A DNA stretch of 64,000 nt from Benincasa hispida (Eukaryota; Streptophyta; Magnoliopsida; Cucurbitales; Cucurbitaceae), in contig NC_052358.1 of the NCBI RefSeq assembly GCF_009727055.1, forward strand, positions 41,157,337-41,221,336, in the 5' to 3' direction. Under the pieces are notes generated by a model. It was given only the letters and a program-made list of their open reading frames with translations. It made no database searches and was not told the DNA's origin. Positions within the stretch are counted from its first letter, which is position 1. The number at the start of each line of letters is the position of its first letter. A program made the translations under genes and the position numbers. Below, one piece after another: positions 47,506 to 59,050 of this stretch.

Positions 47506-47552
47506 GCACCAAAGACTCACGTCCTTTTCTTCCTTTATATTATAATGACTTA

Positions 47553-49170
47553 TGTTAAGGTTGATGCCCTAAATCTCATAGGTCCTGTAGCTTATAATTG
47601 TAGTCTACAAATAATTTATTTATTTAATAAAATAAGTAGTATTTTATTTGATATTTATTAGTATTGACTCACAAAACCAATAAACTAAGATCAAATGTTG
47701 TCTTTTGTAACTTAAACATGTATGTGGAGACATTCAGATGGTTCATGTTTAAGAGATAACCTAAACAATCTATAGTAGATGGATAAGGATAGGTACCTTA
47801 TCTCGATGGCACTATAAATACAAAGCTTTTGGGGATTGATCTACATGGGTGAGAGTAGACAGATCGTCAACTCAATATGCCTTCCAGTTTGAGGATTTTT
47901 CTGATTAGGGAGCTGGGAACACAACTTCACAATAAGGAATATACTCATTCTTTATAGTTAGAGAAAGTAGGGGAATTACTCCCTTAAGGGCTGATTCTGG
48001 AGCTTGAACAATGTTGCGCCACACCCTCCCCTGGCCTATGAGGCATTTGATCATAGTTGGACTATGACTTATTGTTCATTAGAGGGATCAGTGGTACGTA
48101 AGGAGTTAGATGTAACTACAGGGGGAAAATGGTAATTGTGCCCAACTAAGAGCAATTTGTGAATGCTCAACGCACTGTTGATTGGTTATATCCAATGGAT
48201 ACATAAATATATCTTTAGTGCGAAGAGTGCAACTGTCGATCTTTAGTAGAGTGACTGGCAGTTAATAGAAGTTGGATAATTTAATTCAAGAGTTTAATTG
48301 ATATCCATGTATTATTAGAGTTTCATTCTGCAAGTCCATAAGGTTCTTTTGGTAGCTCAGCTGAGATTATTGAGAATCAAATTAATTTTAGATTAATTTG
48401 AATTATTTAAATTAATTGAGAAAATTAATTATATATGATATAATGATATAATTTAATTATGTGTGATATAATTAATATAATGTATTTGATACATTATGAT
48501 ATTAAGTTTTATTTGAGAGAAAACAAATATTTGAATATGATTCCAATATTAATTACATGAATTTGATTCATATAAAAACTATAGGTTAAATTTAATATGA
48601 ATTTCATTTATGTTAAATACCATATAATAATGAGAGAATTTGTAGCTTATATTATATTTGATATAATAAAAACTATAGGTTATATGTTATATTAGATATA
48701 ACATATAATATAATATATATTATATAGTAACGTAGTTATTATATAATTATATATTAATTAAATTAAAATTAGTTTTAACTTAATTTGACTTAATTTTTAA
48801 ATTTAATCAAGGGAGAGAGTTACTTCATCCCCTTATTTTTCACAAGTTAATCGTGGGAGTGAGTGTAGTTTATTGATTCTATTATCTTTTTCCTTGTGAA
48901 TACAGAAGGTCTACACTCCAAAGGAGAATACAGAGGTTTCTGCTTGGTGGTGTCCTTTTTGGGTGTTCGTTGTGTTCGTGCAATTCGTAGTAGAGGATAC
49001 ATGGAGAAATTTATGTCTTCAAGGGTTAGTTTTTTTCTAAAACCTATTTTTTTAAGCATGTTGTAAGTTTTTTTAATGCATAATTAGTTTCCATCATCTA
49101 AATTTACGTTTATGTGAAATATTAGAATTGGGATCTGACTACGCTTCTGCACAGCTTTTACAAACCTACA
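47553..49170 (+). mobile_element. Copia-type 5' LTR, about 1.62 kb
   Basis: It starts TGTTAAGGTTGATGCCC and ends cctaca before a primer site. It aligns with 11403-12101 ('accaataaactaagatc', 'gtagatggataaggataggt') and more loosely with the 12102 family. The AT-rich stretch 48380-48790 holds many 'atataat' repeats. No coding frame. Confidence 0.78.
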
Positions 49171-49171
49171 A

Positions 49172-49185
49172 TTGGTATTAGAGCG
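49172..49185 (+). other. Primer-binding site, initiator tRNA-Met type
   Basis: TTGGTATTAGAGCG differs by one base from the standard TTGGTATCAGAGC and follows the LTR by one base. Confidence 0.82.
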
Positions 49186-50648
49186 TAGGTTTTTTAGTCT
49201 CAATTTTTAATTTTCTGGAATTAAATTCAAAGTTGTGGTGTGTTTTCTGTGTTGTGTTGAATTCATGGATGATTATTTTATTTTATTTTATTTGCAATTT
49301 TGGATGTTTCGAGAATGGTCTTTAGTTTTACTGCTTATTTTTACTAATTTGGTTTGTAAAGGCTTGGGCATATTCACTATCGACTCTGTAATTTGATTAT
49401 TTGGTCATTTGTGATTTGTTTCGACAAAGATATGGAGGTTTTGGGGCTAAAAAACAAAGAAGAACGGTGCATAAACACAATGTACAAAAGTTGTTTTGTA
49501 CAGTGGCGTCGCGACGCTATGCCCAAGCATCGTGGCGCTCCGATGCGATGCAACGGAAAAAGTTTCCATAGTGTCGTGGCACTGGGCACAGCATAGAGAT
49601 GCTCCAACGTGCAGATCTGAAGACCATTTTTTTGGTGGGCGATTCGTGGTTCAGTGGTTTGAATCGGTGGTTCGGCTTCTCCAGCAGTCCAACAACTTCT
49701 TTTCTCATGCTTTTTTAATTATTATTTGTAATAATTATTTTTTAATTAATTATATTAATTTAATTAATTATTAGGAGTACAATCTCGGTCCAAATTAAGT
49801 CTGTTTAGATTATGCATTGAATGTATGTTTTTTTATAATATATGTAATAATGTATGCCATATAGAGAAAATTCCACCATAGGTTATGCATTATTCATGCA
49901 TCATTTTTTTTTATAAATGTTATAATATAGTTGCATGATTTAATTAATAACATGCTTATGCATCATATAATATAAGAGTTATAATATATGATTTCATGCA
50001 TTAATAACATTACTATACATCATTTCTATTATAATTGTTATAAAATATAGTTAGAATGTATGGATGTATGTTATTAAAATTTTTTTTATTACTTTAGTAT
50101 ATAAATGTTATGTATGTTAAGTAATGAAAATGAGATTGCATAAAGTATGACATTATTTTAGGTAATTTATAAATGTTACCGCTTTTCCAAAGTATGTCAA
50201 TTAGATGCAATCCTAGGTTTTAGTTTATTTCATTTATTTTGTATAATAGTTTTAAATAAATGAAATTAAAAATTAAAATATATAATAATGAACTGCATTC
50301 TCACATAGGTACAAAATCATTTTTTTAATAGTTTAAAATATGATTCACTTTAGACCTATGATCACATTATTTATAATAAAATTAGAAATATATTTAATCT
50401 TTTAATCAATTTAATAGGATTAAATTGGTTAATATTAAAAGATTAAATCTGTAATAATGTATCAATGAGGGACCTTTATCTAAGGTCGATTCTGTCTGGG
50501 CTGGGGTATTTAAGATGATGAAAATGGAACACCCTTACTTGGGAATTGACCTTGAAGATGAATTAGATAGATTTGTTACAAGCATGCAATGAATGATTAA
50601 ACTTTATTATAGAGTTTAATGAACAATAATCAATATTGTTTGATTATC
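49186..50648 (+). mobile_element. Non-coding leader of the copia-type element, part 1
   Basis: The layout matches the leader at 13811: T-rich start, a palindrome cluster (49504-49585, with GCGTCGCGACGC and variants), then 'gtatgccatatagag..ccaccatagg' text and AT-rich DNA. The CACTA element at 50649 interrupts it and it resumes at 54117. Confidence 0.65.
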
Positions 50649-50664
50649 TACTACTACAAAAATA

Positions 50665-50990
50665 GTGTTTCTTGACATTTTTTAAATGTCAAGAATGACT
50701 TTTCTTGACTTTTGAAAAACGTCAAGGAAGCTAGTGTCAAGAATGTTGCTTTTCTTGACGTTTTAAAAACGTCAAGAAAAGTAACACTTCACATTTAAAA
50801 AATGTCAAGAAACACAGACACTTGATATGTTTGAAATGTCAAGAATATGAGCATTCTTGACAAGAAAAAAAGGTCAAGAAATTTTGTGAGCTTGACATTT
50901 AAAAAACATAAGGAAACACAGACAATTGACACTTTTGAAATGTCAAGAATATGGACATTCTTGACAAGGAAAAACGTCAAGAAATTTGCT
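50665..50990. repeat. CACTA subterminal inverted repeats
   Basis: About ten copies of cttgac + attt and their complements aaatgtcaag alternate over 320 bases. In CACTA elements such words are bound by the element's own DNA-binding protein. Confidence 0.82.
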
Positions 50991-51644
50991 TGGGATTTTT
51001 TTAGAAAAATCTACAATGTTGACGTTTTTACCTATAATTGCTCTTGTATTTTGATATAACAACCACATTTGGTATATATATAACATAAATTCATCAATCA
51101 AATAAACAATATACACGCATTGACAAACTTATATATCAACAAAAAACCACCAATATGTCTTTATAAAACTGAAATTCTTTAACATTGTCAATATATACAA
51201 CTTAAGGAACATAATTCTAACAGTCATGTCAAATGGACACTTCCAACATAATATAAGAAACATAATTCTAACAGCCAACCCAATATGAACAGTTTCAGAA
51301 AATACATTTCCAAAATTTCTATCAACAAAACCATCCATCTACCCATATATGTACCAATCCAAAAGTATCCCTCCCCCTCCCCCCCGCCCCCGTGCATATT
51401 TGAACAATACCAAAAGATATTTACACCTATATGGATATGAAGTAAATCCATCCAAAATGACCCCGATCACATGTAGCAACCTAAAAGTTTAGCCAACTCT
51501 ATCCGTACCTCATTTTACTCGATTTGTGAGTACGGTTTCCTTGTATCAATCTATAAACATAAAATCCAAATATTATAATGGATTCTATTTTTCTCTATGC
51601 TATTTGAAATGTCGAAATAACGATAACATACCAAATCTGAGATG

Positions 51645-52140
51645 ACAATGCTTCTTTTGGTCACAATATTCCTCATATACCTCATGACGTAGTATCCATA
51701 TTCGGTGCTCCCAACTTGTAGAGGACACTACATAGAAAAAATCAGTAAATAAGAATGAAGTAATCCTTACGCACTAGATGTCTACTTAATATGATGAATA
51801 AGTAGTCATTGTTAATTTATACTTGCCTTTACTGTTCTCCATAAGGTTTACTTCAAGCATTTTTTTAATATTCTTTTGAGATTGAAACATCGCAATTGCC
51901 CTATTTATCAAGAAATAACCATAGATTATTCTAAAATAAAGCACACTATAAAACAAACACTACAAATGAAAAAGGTTAACTTACGTGGCAGTTATATATC
52001 GTATATCTACCCGTGATGTTATCCTTATTGAGTCTAGGTAGTACACAGTATCATCGTAGACATTTATAGCAAGTAGTGCCCAATGATCATTAGTTAATAA
52101 AATATAATTAGTATTTTTATTACTAATGGAAATTGATAAA
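51645..52140 (-). pseudogene. Ulp1-like (C48) protease fragment in CACTA copy 2
   Basis: On the minus strand, about 52110-51990 reads NDHWALLAINVYDDTVYYLD, which has the His and Asp motifs of the Ulp1 family. About 51725-51650 reads CPLQVGSTEYGYYVMRYMRN, the block that normally contains the catalytic Cys as ECGYYVM; here that Cys is Tyr. Ulp1 enzymes cut SUMO from proteins, and Ulp1-like domains are often carried by plant CACTA and MULE elements. The fragment is split by an intron-like AT stretch and is dead. Confidence 0.78.
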
Positions 52141-52382
52141 AACAAAACGTGTTTTAACTCACCCAGGATTAAAAGGAGTAAGAACTAATTGGTTTGCTTA
52201 TGAGACCATCAGTATATTACACAGGTTTTGAGTTTTAACTTCCTGAGAGTTATGTCCAGAGGAAATGAGAGATGGATCTACAAAAGTGCGTTGTGAACTT
52301 TCCTTTGAATCAATAAAGGATGAGTGCAAGTACCTACAAAAGATAAATATACATATAACCTACAAAAGATTTATAACATAAA

Positions 52383-52793
52383 TATTGCACCCTTCGTATA
52401 ATGGTTTTTCAGCATCATTAAGCAACTTCTCAAATCCATTCGGATCTACTGAATATTCTTCATGAGCAACTTCAACAATTTCTTTTAAACTTCCAACTTC
52501 AACCATGTCTCTTCATACATATGGGTGTCAAACTTAGAAGATTCTCCACAAAATGATGAGTTAGGAAGGCTTTTCCCATGCCAAAACCAAATTTTATAAC
52601 ATTCATCAATTCCATTGACATATAAATGATCTATAATATCCTTGCTACTATGCTTTTCACAATTCCAACATTTCAAACAAGATTAACGAATATAGAAGTT
52701 GTTTGTATTAGAAAATCCAAATTTTATGAAGTTTTCCACACCTAATTCATAATCTTTGGATAATCTAGTCTTGTGCATCCATGATTTATCCAT
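52383..52793 (-). pseudogene. CACTA TNP2 transposase N-terminus (transposase-associated domain)
   Basis: From ATG 52793-52791 the minus strand reads MDKSWMHKTRLSKDYELGVE, then FIKFGFSN, YIR, a TAA at 52685-52683, CLKCWNCEKHSS, IIDHLYVNGIDECYKIWFWH and later NGFEKLLNDAEKPLYEGC. This matches the transposase-associated zinc-binding domain at the N-terminus of En/Spm-type TNP2 proteins. The whole catalytic part is missing, and the Ulp1 fragment follows instead. Confidence 0.85.
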
Positions 52794-53299
52794 GATTGTA
52801 AATCTAGTAAGAAAAGATGACAAACAATGATAAACTTCAAAAACAAGTTGTGGAAAACAAACAAGTTCCCAATGCATACAACTTGTCATTTCTAGCTCTA
52901 CAAAATTCCAACCTCAAGAAAGTAAGACAAATCAGAGAACCTCAAGGCAAATTAAAGAACAAAGACAAACACATAAAAAAAATTGAACCTAAAGATTAAT
53001 CGAACCTTAAAAAATTGAACCCATGATGTGCATGTGCCCTAATGTGCTAAACATATATTAATTCCAATAACTAAAAATTGAACCCAAGTTTGAAAAAGCA
53101 TTACTTAGTTCATAAAGCCCTAATGAATTAGACACATTGACATATCTAACTTTGGCAAGCATTTAATTAAAGAAAAGTGGCAAGTTCTCTAAAATTAAAG
53201 CCCTAACTTTGGCCAAGTGGCAATCCCAACTTTGGCAAGTACTCTAAAATTCAATCTCATTCAAGAACAATATGAAACAAGAGTTATTATGAGATTCAA

Positions 53300-53640
53300 G
53301 AATATACATGAGAGATTAAATCTTAACTTTGAAAGTTCAAGCCTCAAACCAAAAAAATCAAGCGATAACTTTGAAAATTCATGCCTCAAACTAAGAAAAT
53401 CAAGCCCTAACTTTGAAACTTCATGCCTCAAACCAAAAAAAATCAAGAATTAAACCTAATCTAAACAAGAAAATCAAGATTAAGCCTAATCAAACCAAGA
53501 AAATTAAAACTTAAACCTAATCTAAACAAGAAAATCAAGATTAAGCCTAATCAAACCAAGAAAATTAGAACTTAAACTTAATCTAAACAAGAAAATCAAG
53601 ATGAAGCCCTATCTTTGAAAGTCCATCAATAAAGATGCAT
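53300..53640. repeat. Tandem repeats in CACTA copy 2
   Basis: Two nested patterns occur: 'aactttgaaagttcaagcct' units as in copy 1, then 'aagaaaatcaagattaagcc' and 'taatctaaac' units of about 56 bases (53460-53600). Confidence 0.8.
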
Positions 53641-53715
53641 CAAAAGGAAGTGATTCGAGTGTATTTGGAATAAAATCGATTAAATCTGCTGAAACTTCTT
53701 TTAAATCTATCTGAT

Positions 53716-53877
53716 AACGTTGCAACGCTGTTGAAGAGCGCGCAATTTTTCCATCAAAACCCGTAGCATTGCACCACTATTGAGAGCGTTGCAATGCTGC
53801 TTGCGTGAGGTGTGCACGTTTTTCGTTTTCTGTCAAAATACGTAGCGTTGCAATGCTAATTTTTAGCGTTGCAATAC
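53716..53877. repeat. Palindrome cluster near the CACTA right end
   Basis: AACGTTGCAACGCT (53716), AGCATTGCACCACT (53764), AGCGTTGCAATGCT (53784, 53843) and AGCGTTGCAATACT (53864) are variants of one palindrome. CACTA copy 1 has the equivalent cluster at 43390-43534. Confidence 0.85.
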
Positions 53878-54116
53878 TACTCTGTATATTCTACAATTCT
53901 TGACGTTTTTTTAAACGTTGAAAATCCAGTAATTGAATTTGAAAATTTTAAAACGTCGTATTTTCCAAAAAAAAAAAAAAAAGCACAACCCTCACTTTTT
54001 AAAATCAATTCTTGACATTTTTCTTTAAAATCACCTATTTCTTGACATTTATTTTTTAAAAAAACGTCAAGTATTTAAAATTGCAAACGTCAAGAAAGGT
54101 GGTTTTTCTTGTAGCG

Positions 54117-54573
54117 ATCCAAAGTAAATGTTACATTAGGCAAAGTAAACAATCACATAGTAAAAATAATTATTCATATTTTTCTAAGTTAATTAACCCT
54201 AGGTAGAACACTCAGTGGCAGAAAAATTAGGTATATGATACTTCATTTTTCCTATCATTTTCTCCCTAAAATTTCACACCGTGAGCCTTACACTTGGCCT
54301 TGAGACACCTTTGCTTGTATCCCCTATGGGTGGTGATTGTTAGGTCAATATCAAGGTAAATTGAGAGAGTGTTTATAGTAAGTAGGAGCAGGACGTGTGT
54401 CAACACATCCCACAGTCTCTTTGATTAGTTTGGAGTAAACTTTCATACCCGACCTGGAGGCACCTCTTCTTGTGTCCCCCTACGGATGGCATTTGCATGA
54501 CTTTTTATTCAAACTACAGAAATGTATATGATTGCCTTAATTTTTACCCCAATTAGTTTTTTCCCATGGTTGG
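54117..54573 (+). mobile_element. Leader of the copia-type element, part 2
   Basis: The text 'agaacactcagtgg' and 'ttcacaccgtgagcctta' matches 15070-15160 in the other leader, so this is the continuation of 49186-50648 after the CACTA insertion. Two 'acacctttgcttgtatcccc' and 'cacctcttcttgtgtccccc' units recur about 160 bases apart. Confidence 0.6.
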
Positions 54574-56110
54574 TGTTGGGTTTTATGTCCTAACACTCGT
54601 GGTTTGTAAACAATGACCTAGGTAAATTAACCTTAATCCTGAGCTAACTATGAACTCCTGTTTATTTGTGATTATCTTTAGATTTTTCATAGTGAGAGTT
54701 GGCTCAATAACGCTGACTCAATAAGCTTCCTATTTCAGGAGTAAGACTGGGTAGATAGCTGGGAACATAGGGTGCAGGATGGAATTCACTCCTACCCGCT
54801 TTCATGGATAGTAGAGATGTTGTTCCCTCAAGTGCTGACTTCGAGTCTTGAACAAGGGGCTCCACCCTCTCATTGGCCAGAGAGAGACTCAGTTTGATGA
54901 TCGGATCACAAACCAATTGTTCATTAGAGGATCGGTGGGACTTAAAGAACAAGAGGTAATCTCGGAGGTAAAATAGCCTTTTGACCCAACCGTTATTTGA
55001 ATAACCCGTGAAGGATTAACTTACTAATCATGGTTATATCGAGTGGACACAATATATCTACAGTGAGGGAAGTGTAACTACGGACTTTAGTGGAGTGACC
55101 AGTAGTTAAAAAATGAGGGTTAATTCAGTGTAAAGAGTTTAGCCAATTAATCTCGAATCATTGGAGCCCATGATCTGTAGGTCCACTAGGTCCCCCTACT
55201 AACTCATGAACGGATTAGCCTTAGAGTAGTGTGATAAGTTGATTTGAAATGTTCAAATTAGAATTAAGGGAATTAGTAATTATATATGATATAATTACCG
55301 TCTAATTTTGGAATTAAACGGAATTAAAGAATCGATTAATGTTTAAATATGATCTAGATATTAAATTCATGAACAGAGATTCATAGTAGTGGAATTGGTG
55401 TTAAATTAATTTAATATTTGATATTAAATTATTTAAAATTAATTAAATTATTTAATTATTAATTACTAATTTTATTAAGAAAATTAATTTTGAATTAATG
55501 TTGTAAAATTAATAAAGAATTTTAGTTTTAGTTATGAAATAAAAAACTGAAATCAAGTTTTTGCTTTTTAAAATCGAATTTCAAATTTAAAAAGAAAATG
55601 AGAAATAGGAAAATCCCAAATGTGGAATTTTCCCACTAAGGAAGCAAGTTTCTTAGTCATATTTGCACTTCCAAATCCACCTGAAATTGCAAGTAGGTGT
55701 TGGATCTCATGCAGCAAACGAGTTTGCATGATGATCAGGCAATATAATCTTGAAGTCTGAATGGAAATTAGGCATGCAATCAGTTGCAATTTGCTGAGAA
55801 ATAATGATTGAAGAACTGTTTTTCATATTGTCAAAAACCAGAAACCTTCTCTTCTTATTCCCTTAATCCAAGCTTATTTTGAGTCTCGCAACTCAATCCA
55901 ATGCACCAAGAGGATGGTAAGGAAGACCTTGTAGTGGTTCACATCCAAAGAAGAAAGAGATAGTAGCTGAAGATTGTGAATCAAAGGTACTTCAAAGGTT
56001 AGTGTTGAAACTCTGTTTTTAGTTTATGAGCATGCTTAGTTTGTAGCCAAAATCAATGAATTAGAATGCTTAAAGATCTTGTTTTGCTTCCGCTGGTTGC
56101 TTCCTGAATT
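54574..56110 (+). mobile_element. Copia-type LTR with an internal deletion
   Basis: It starts TGTTGGGTTTTATGTCC like the 12102 LTR, then jumps after about 45 bases to text found some 430 bases further on in that LTR ('gacctaggtaa'). The rest is collinear. The end near 56110 is approximate and the primer site is not clear. It could be the 3' LTR of the 47553 element or the 5' LTR of the element with the gag at 56455. Confidence 0.68.
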
Positions 56111-56454
56111 TAACAATTGGCTCATTGAGACAGAACTTTAGAATTTAAAATGAGGGGTTACACTTACAAGAAAAATGTTAAGCTAATTAACAATTTTCTG
56201 GACCATGACTAATAATTATAGGAACAAGAGTTGTTCTGGTGTAATTATTGGTTGAGATAGTCTTAATTCAGTGAAGGGGCAACGATTCATCCTACGATGG
56301 CTTTTACCCTTCCCCACTAAAGCATTATTGCACAATAGATGTCACATAGGGTGAATTAAATTATTTTGCTAAATTGATATGTTGTTTAAAGTGGATAATG
56401 GTTGTGTGACTAATATAGATAAATTGTATGTTTCAACAATATTCAAAATGACAT

Positions 56455-57240
56455 CCGCTACTTTAAACATTCTTGGTACCGATAAACTTAACAGCGATAA
56501 CTATGCTACGTGAGAAAACACTATCAATAAAGTTTGAATAATTGATAGCCTACGATTTGTCTCCATTGAGGAATTGTTCTTAAGTCCCACCTGCCAATGC
56601 CACCCGAAATGTTCGGGAGGCATATGAGCGATGGGTCCAGGCAAATGAAAAGGCCCGAGTGTACATCTTGACGAACCTATCTGAGGTCCTGGCCAAGAAG
56701 CATGAACCCATGCTCACTACCTGTGAGATCATAGAATCCTTGAAGGGAATATTTGGACAATTATCCACTCAGCTCAAGCACGGTACGCTCAAGTACATCT
56801 TTAATTCTCGAATGTCAGAGGGGGCCTCTGTTCGAGAATATGTTTTGAACATTATGGTCCACTTTAATGTGACGGAGATGAATGGTCTATCACTGATGAA
56901 GCCAGTCAGGTTAGCTTCATCCTAGAAACTTTACATGAAAGTTCCTACAGTTCCGTAGCAATGTTGTTATGAACAGGATTGACAAAAACCTAACCACTAT
57001 GCTTAACGAGCTACACACTCATCAATCCTTGATGAAAATCAAGGAACAGAAGGGTGAGGCAAATGTTGCCTCATCCTCAAAGAAGCTCTAAAGAGGTTCA
57101 ACCTCTGCAACTAAGTCTGTACCCTCTTCTTTCGACACTAAAAAGTGGAAGAAGAAGCAGGGAGGCCAAGGGAAAGCTAACCCACCAGTTGGTTGCCCAA
57201 AAGGGCAAGAAGGCCAAGGCTGCGGATAACTTATAGAAAT
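56455..57240 (+). pseudogene. Copia gag (TNT1-like family)
   Basis: The sequence reads LGTDKLNSDNYAT near 56473, then VREAYERWVQANEKARVYIL, LSEVLAKKHEPMLT, LKYIFNSRMSEGASVREYVL and MVHFNVTEMNG. A frameshift follows, then SLMKIKEQKGEANVASS near 57030 and a Lys-rich tail (KKWKKKQGGQG, QKGKKAKAA) before a TAG near 57234. The zinc knuckle that normally follows is missing, because a gypsy LTR block begins about there. Gag builds the virus-like particle. This family differs from elements A and B. Confidence 0.88.
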
Positions 57241-57284
57241 ACAAGCTATTGTTTTCTCAAAGTTGGAATAATTAGGATCTTTAG

Positions 57285-58775
57285 TGATGTAACTGCACTC
57301 ATTATGAAGGAAAAAATGCATGAAATCTCATGAATGTAGTAAAAACATACAAAAGTATCTTTTTAAGTAAAAATTGCTTCACTAATGCACATTAACGAAG
57401 GAATCACAGAAATCTACCAAGGGTTGCAGATCAAGCCAACGTAAGGGGTATGTATTCCAAACTACTCAATGCATGGAAGGTACATTTGGCACGTGCAATT
57501 CATGTTCAATCACAACTTGCAAGCATGAGCATCTGACTGATGGCATTTGAACAAATCAAAAATACCAGGCAGTGTCCTAGGGTATGGAAATTAATGTAGT
57601 CAAATCACCAAGTTGTTGAGATTGCCTATAAAAAGGGCAGCCATCTGCAAGAAGAGGGGTTAGACATTGTAGAGTTAGAGAGTTAGAATTTTCACAGTAA
57701 CTAGTAGTTAGAAGCTCTCTACCATCTACAAGAAAAAATAGGAGGGAAGACCACTATTCACCATTGATCAAAAGGTGCTACTGGGATAAACTCGATAGAG
57801 AGATCTTTCTCAACTCCTCCACCAAGTTGGTTATAAGCAAGCACTAAAAACATGCCAAAAAGGACAAGATATTGAACTTTGCGGCTTGACTTCTCTTTTA
57901 TCTTCCATTTCCATTCACTATTTTATTTTATTAAACTAAGATTGTTGTATAAAAACTTATTTATCTTTAATTCAATCTTATTTTCAACCATTCATCACTT
58001 CTACATCTGTTTACTTTCAAAATTGTCTGTATTTATTGACTTTCTGACTTGATGATAACATGAAATCAGTAGCTTATATCTTCCTATTTAGTTGATTAAA
58101 GTGATAAAGTAGTTAAATCACTCGAGAGAGAAATTTAACTATGGAATGCATCAAGTCAGGGCGTGGAGTAATTTTAGAGATAGAATTGCTCATGTCTTTC
58201 ATCTGTTCTTTGTAACCAACGCATGCACCCTAGAGATAGGACTAAGTGTGGCATTTGCATCGAGACATGTTGAACTTAGTATGAGTTAAAGAAGAGAATC
58301 TTCAATGCATAGCACACACATTTGGATTGTAAACAAACATCTGCACCATCTTCATTGTGCTCACACAAGCTTGCTATTCCTACTAGGAAATCAATGCATA
58401 CCACTTATACTTAAAATCACTCATCCATAAATACCTCTCTCTTTCTGAACTTCTATTTCTTCTTCTATGCGTGCTAGTAGCTTAGTGTAAATAACCAACA
58501 CTTTTCAGTTAAGTAGGAACCCTCTGCATTGGATCAGAAAAGAACTCCTGCATTAGCATACACTAGATTCCCTACATTCGACCCTAGACTTACTAGGAAA
58601 CTTAAGAGAAATTGTATGCAATACAAGGTGTGCACGCGTCAGATCCATCACCAACACAACATCTAACTTTTATACAAAGAGATAGATCAATTCTTCATTC
58701 ATCTTCATTCATCATTATCATTCACTTCCATTTGCATTCATGATCATAAGAGCGTTTTAAAATACGCAGCGAACA
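57285..58775 (+). mobile_element. Gypsy LTR of a second Athila/Tat-like type
   Basis: A primer site for tRNA-Asp follows at 58782, so this is a 5' LTR. It has a TATA box (57627) and a T-rich U5. The 5' end is estimated at about 57285, where the copia text stops and TGATGTAAC begins. It does not have the TG..CTCTCAAAAAGAGC opening or the palindromes of the other gypsy LTRs. Confidence 0.65.
57627..57635 (+). promoter_or_regulatory. LTR TATA box
   Basis: TATAAAAAG in the context cctataaaaagggcagcc, a strong plant-type TATA about one quarter into the LTR. Confidence 0.7.
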
Positions 58776-58781
58776 AGTTTT

Positions 58782-58800
58782 TGGCGTCGTTGCTAGGGAA
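58782..58800 (+). other. Primer-binding site, tRNA-Asp type
   Basis: TGGCGTCGTTGCTAGGGAA differs by two bases from the TGGCGCCGTTGCCGGGGA site that pairs with the 3' end of tRNA-Asp, used by Athila/Tat elements. Confidence 0.85.
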
Positions 58801-59050
58801 TCTAGAAACAAACTAACTAGAATTTGTCTTTTGAATCTTTTGTAGAAACTTTCAATCAAGGGAGTATTACAAGTTAAGCCTAAACATGTAAATGTTTTAT
58901 GAGCAAAGAGAGCTCTCCCAAGCTCATATACGACCCTAATTAATCAGAACTAGAATTGAGCCAATACGTGATTATGTGTTAGCTCATATATCCCAAGCCT
59001 GAATCTGATCCTAAGGGCGAACAATAGCATGCGTCCAATGCGTGACTATG
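58801..59050 (+). mobile_element. Start of the interior of the second gypsy element
   Basis: Leader sequence cut off by the next element at 59051. It contains two related words, 'ccaatacgtgattatgtgtt' (58958) and 'ccaatgcgtgactatgtgtt' (59035), the second reaching into the inserted LTR. Confidence 0.55.

Larger units (their letters stand above)
50649..54116 (-). mobile_element. CACTA element copy 2, complete ends, TSD ATC
   Basis: The left end is tactactacaaaaatagtg, the same as copy 1 apart from the first base. The right end is ttttcttgtagcg, whose complement CGCTACAAGAAAA matches the CACTA consensus. Both flanks read atc (50646-50648 and 54117-54119), the 3-bp target duplication expected of CACTA. 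Subterminal words cttgacattt and aaatgtcaag repeat at 50670-50985 and 53900-54105. Remnants of a TNP2-type transposase and of a Ulp1-like protease lie inside on the minus strand. At 3,468 bp it is internally deleted and not autonomous. Confidence 0.88.

Noticed and set aside
50665..50990. Regular short repeats resembling a CRISPR array
   Set aside because: The units alternate in orientation, have no constant spacer length, and are CACTA subterminal repeats in a plant genome.
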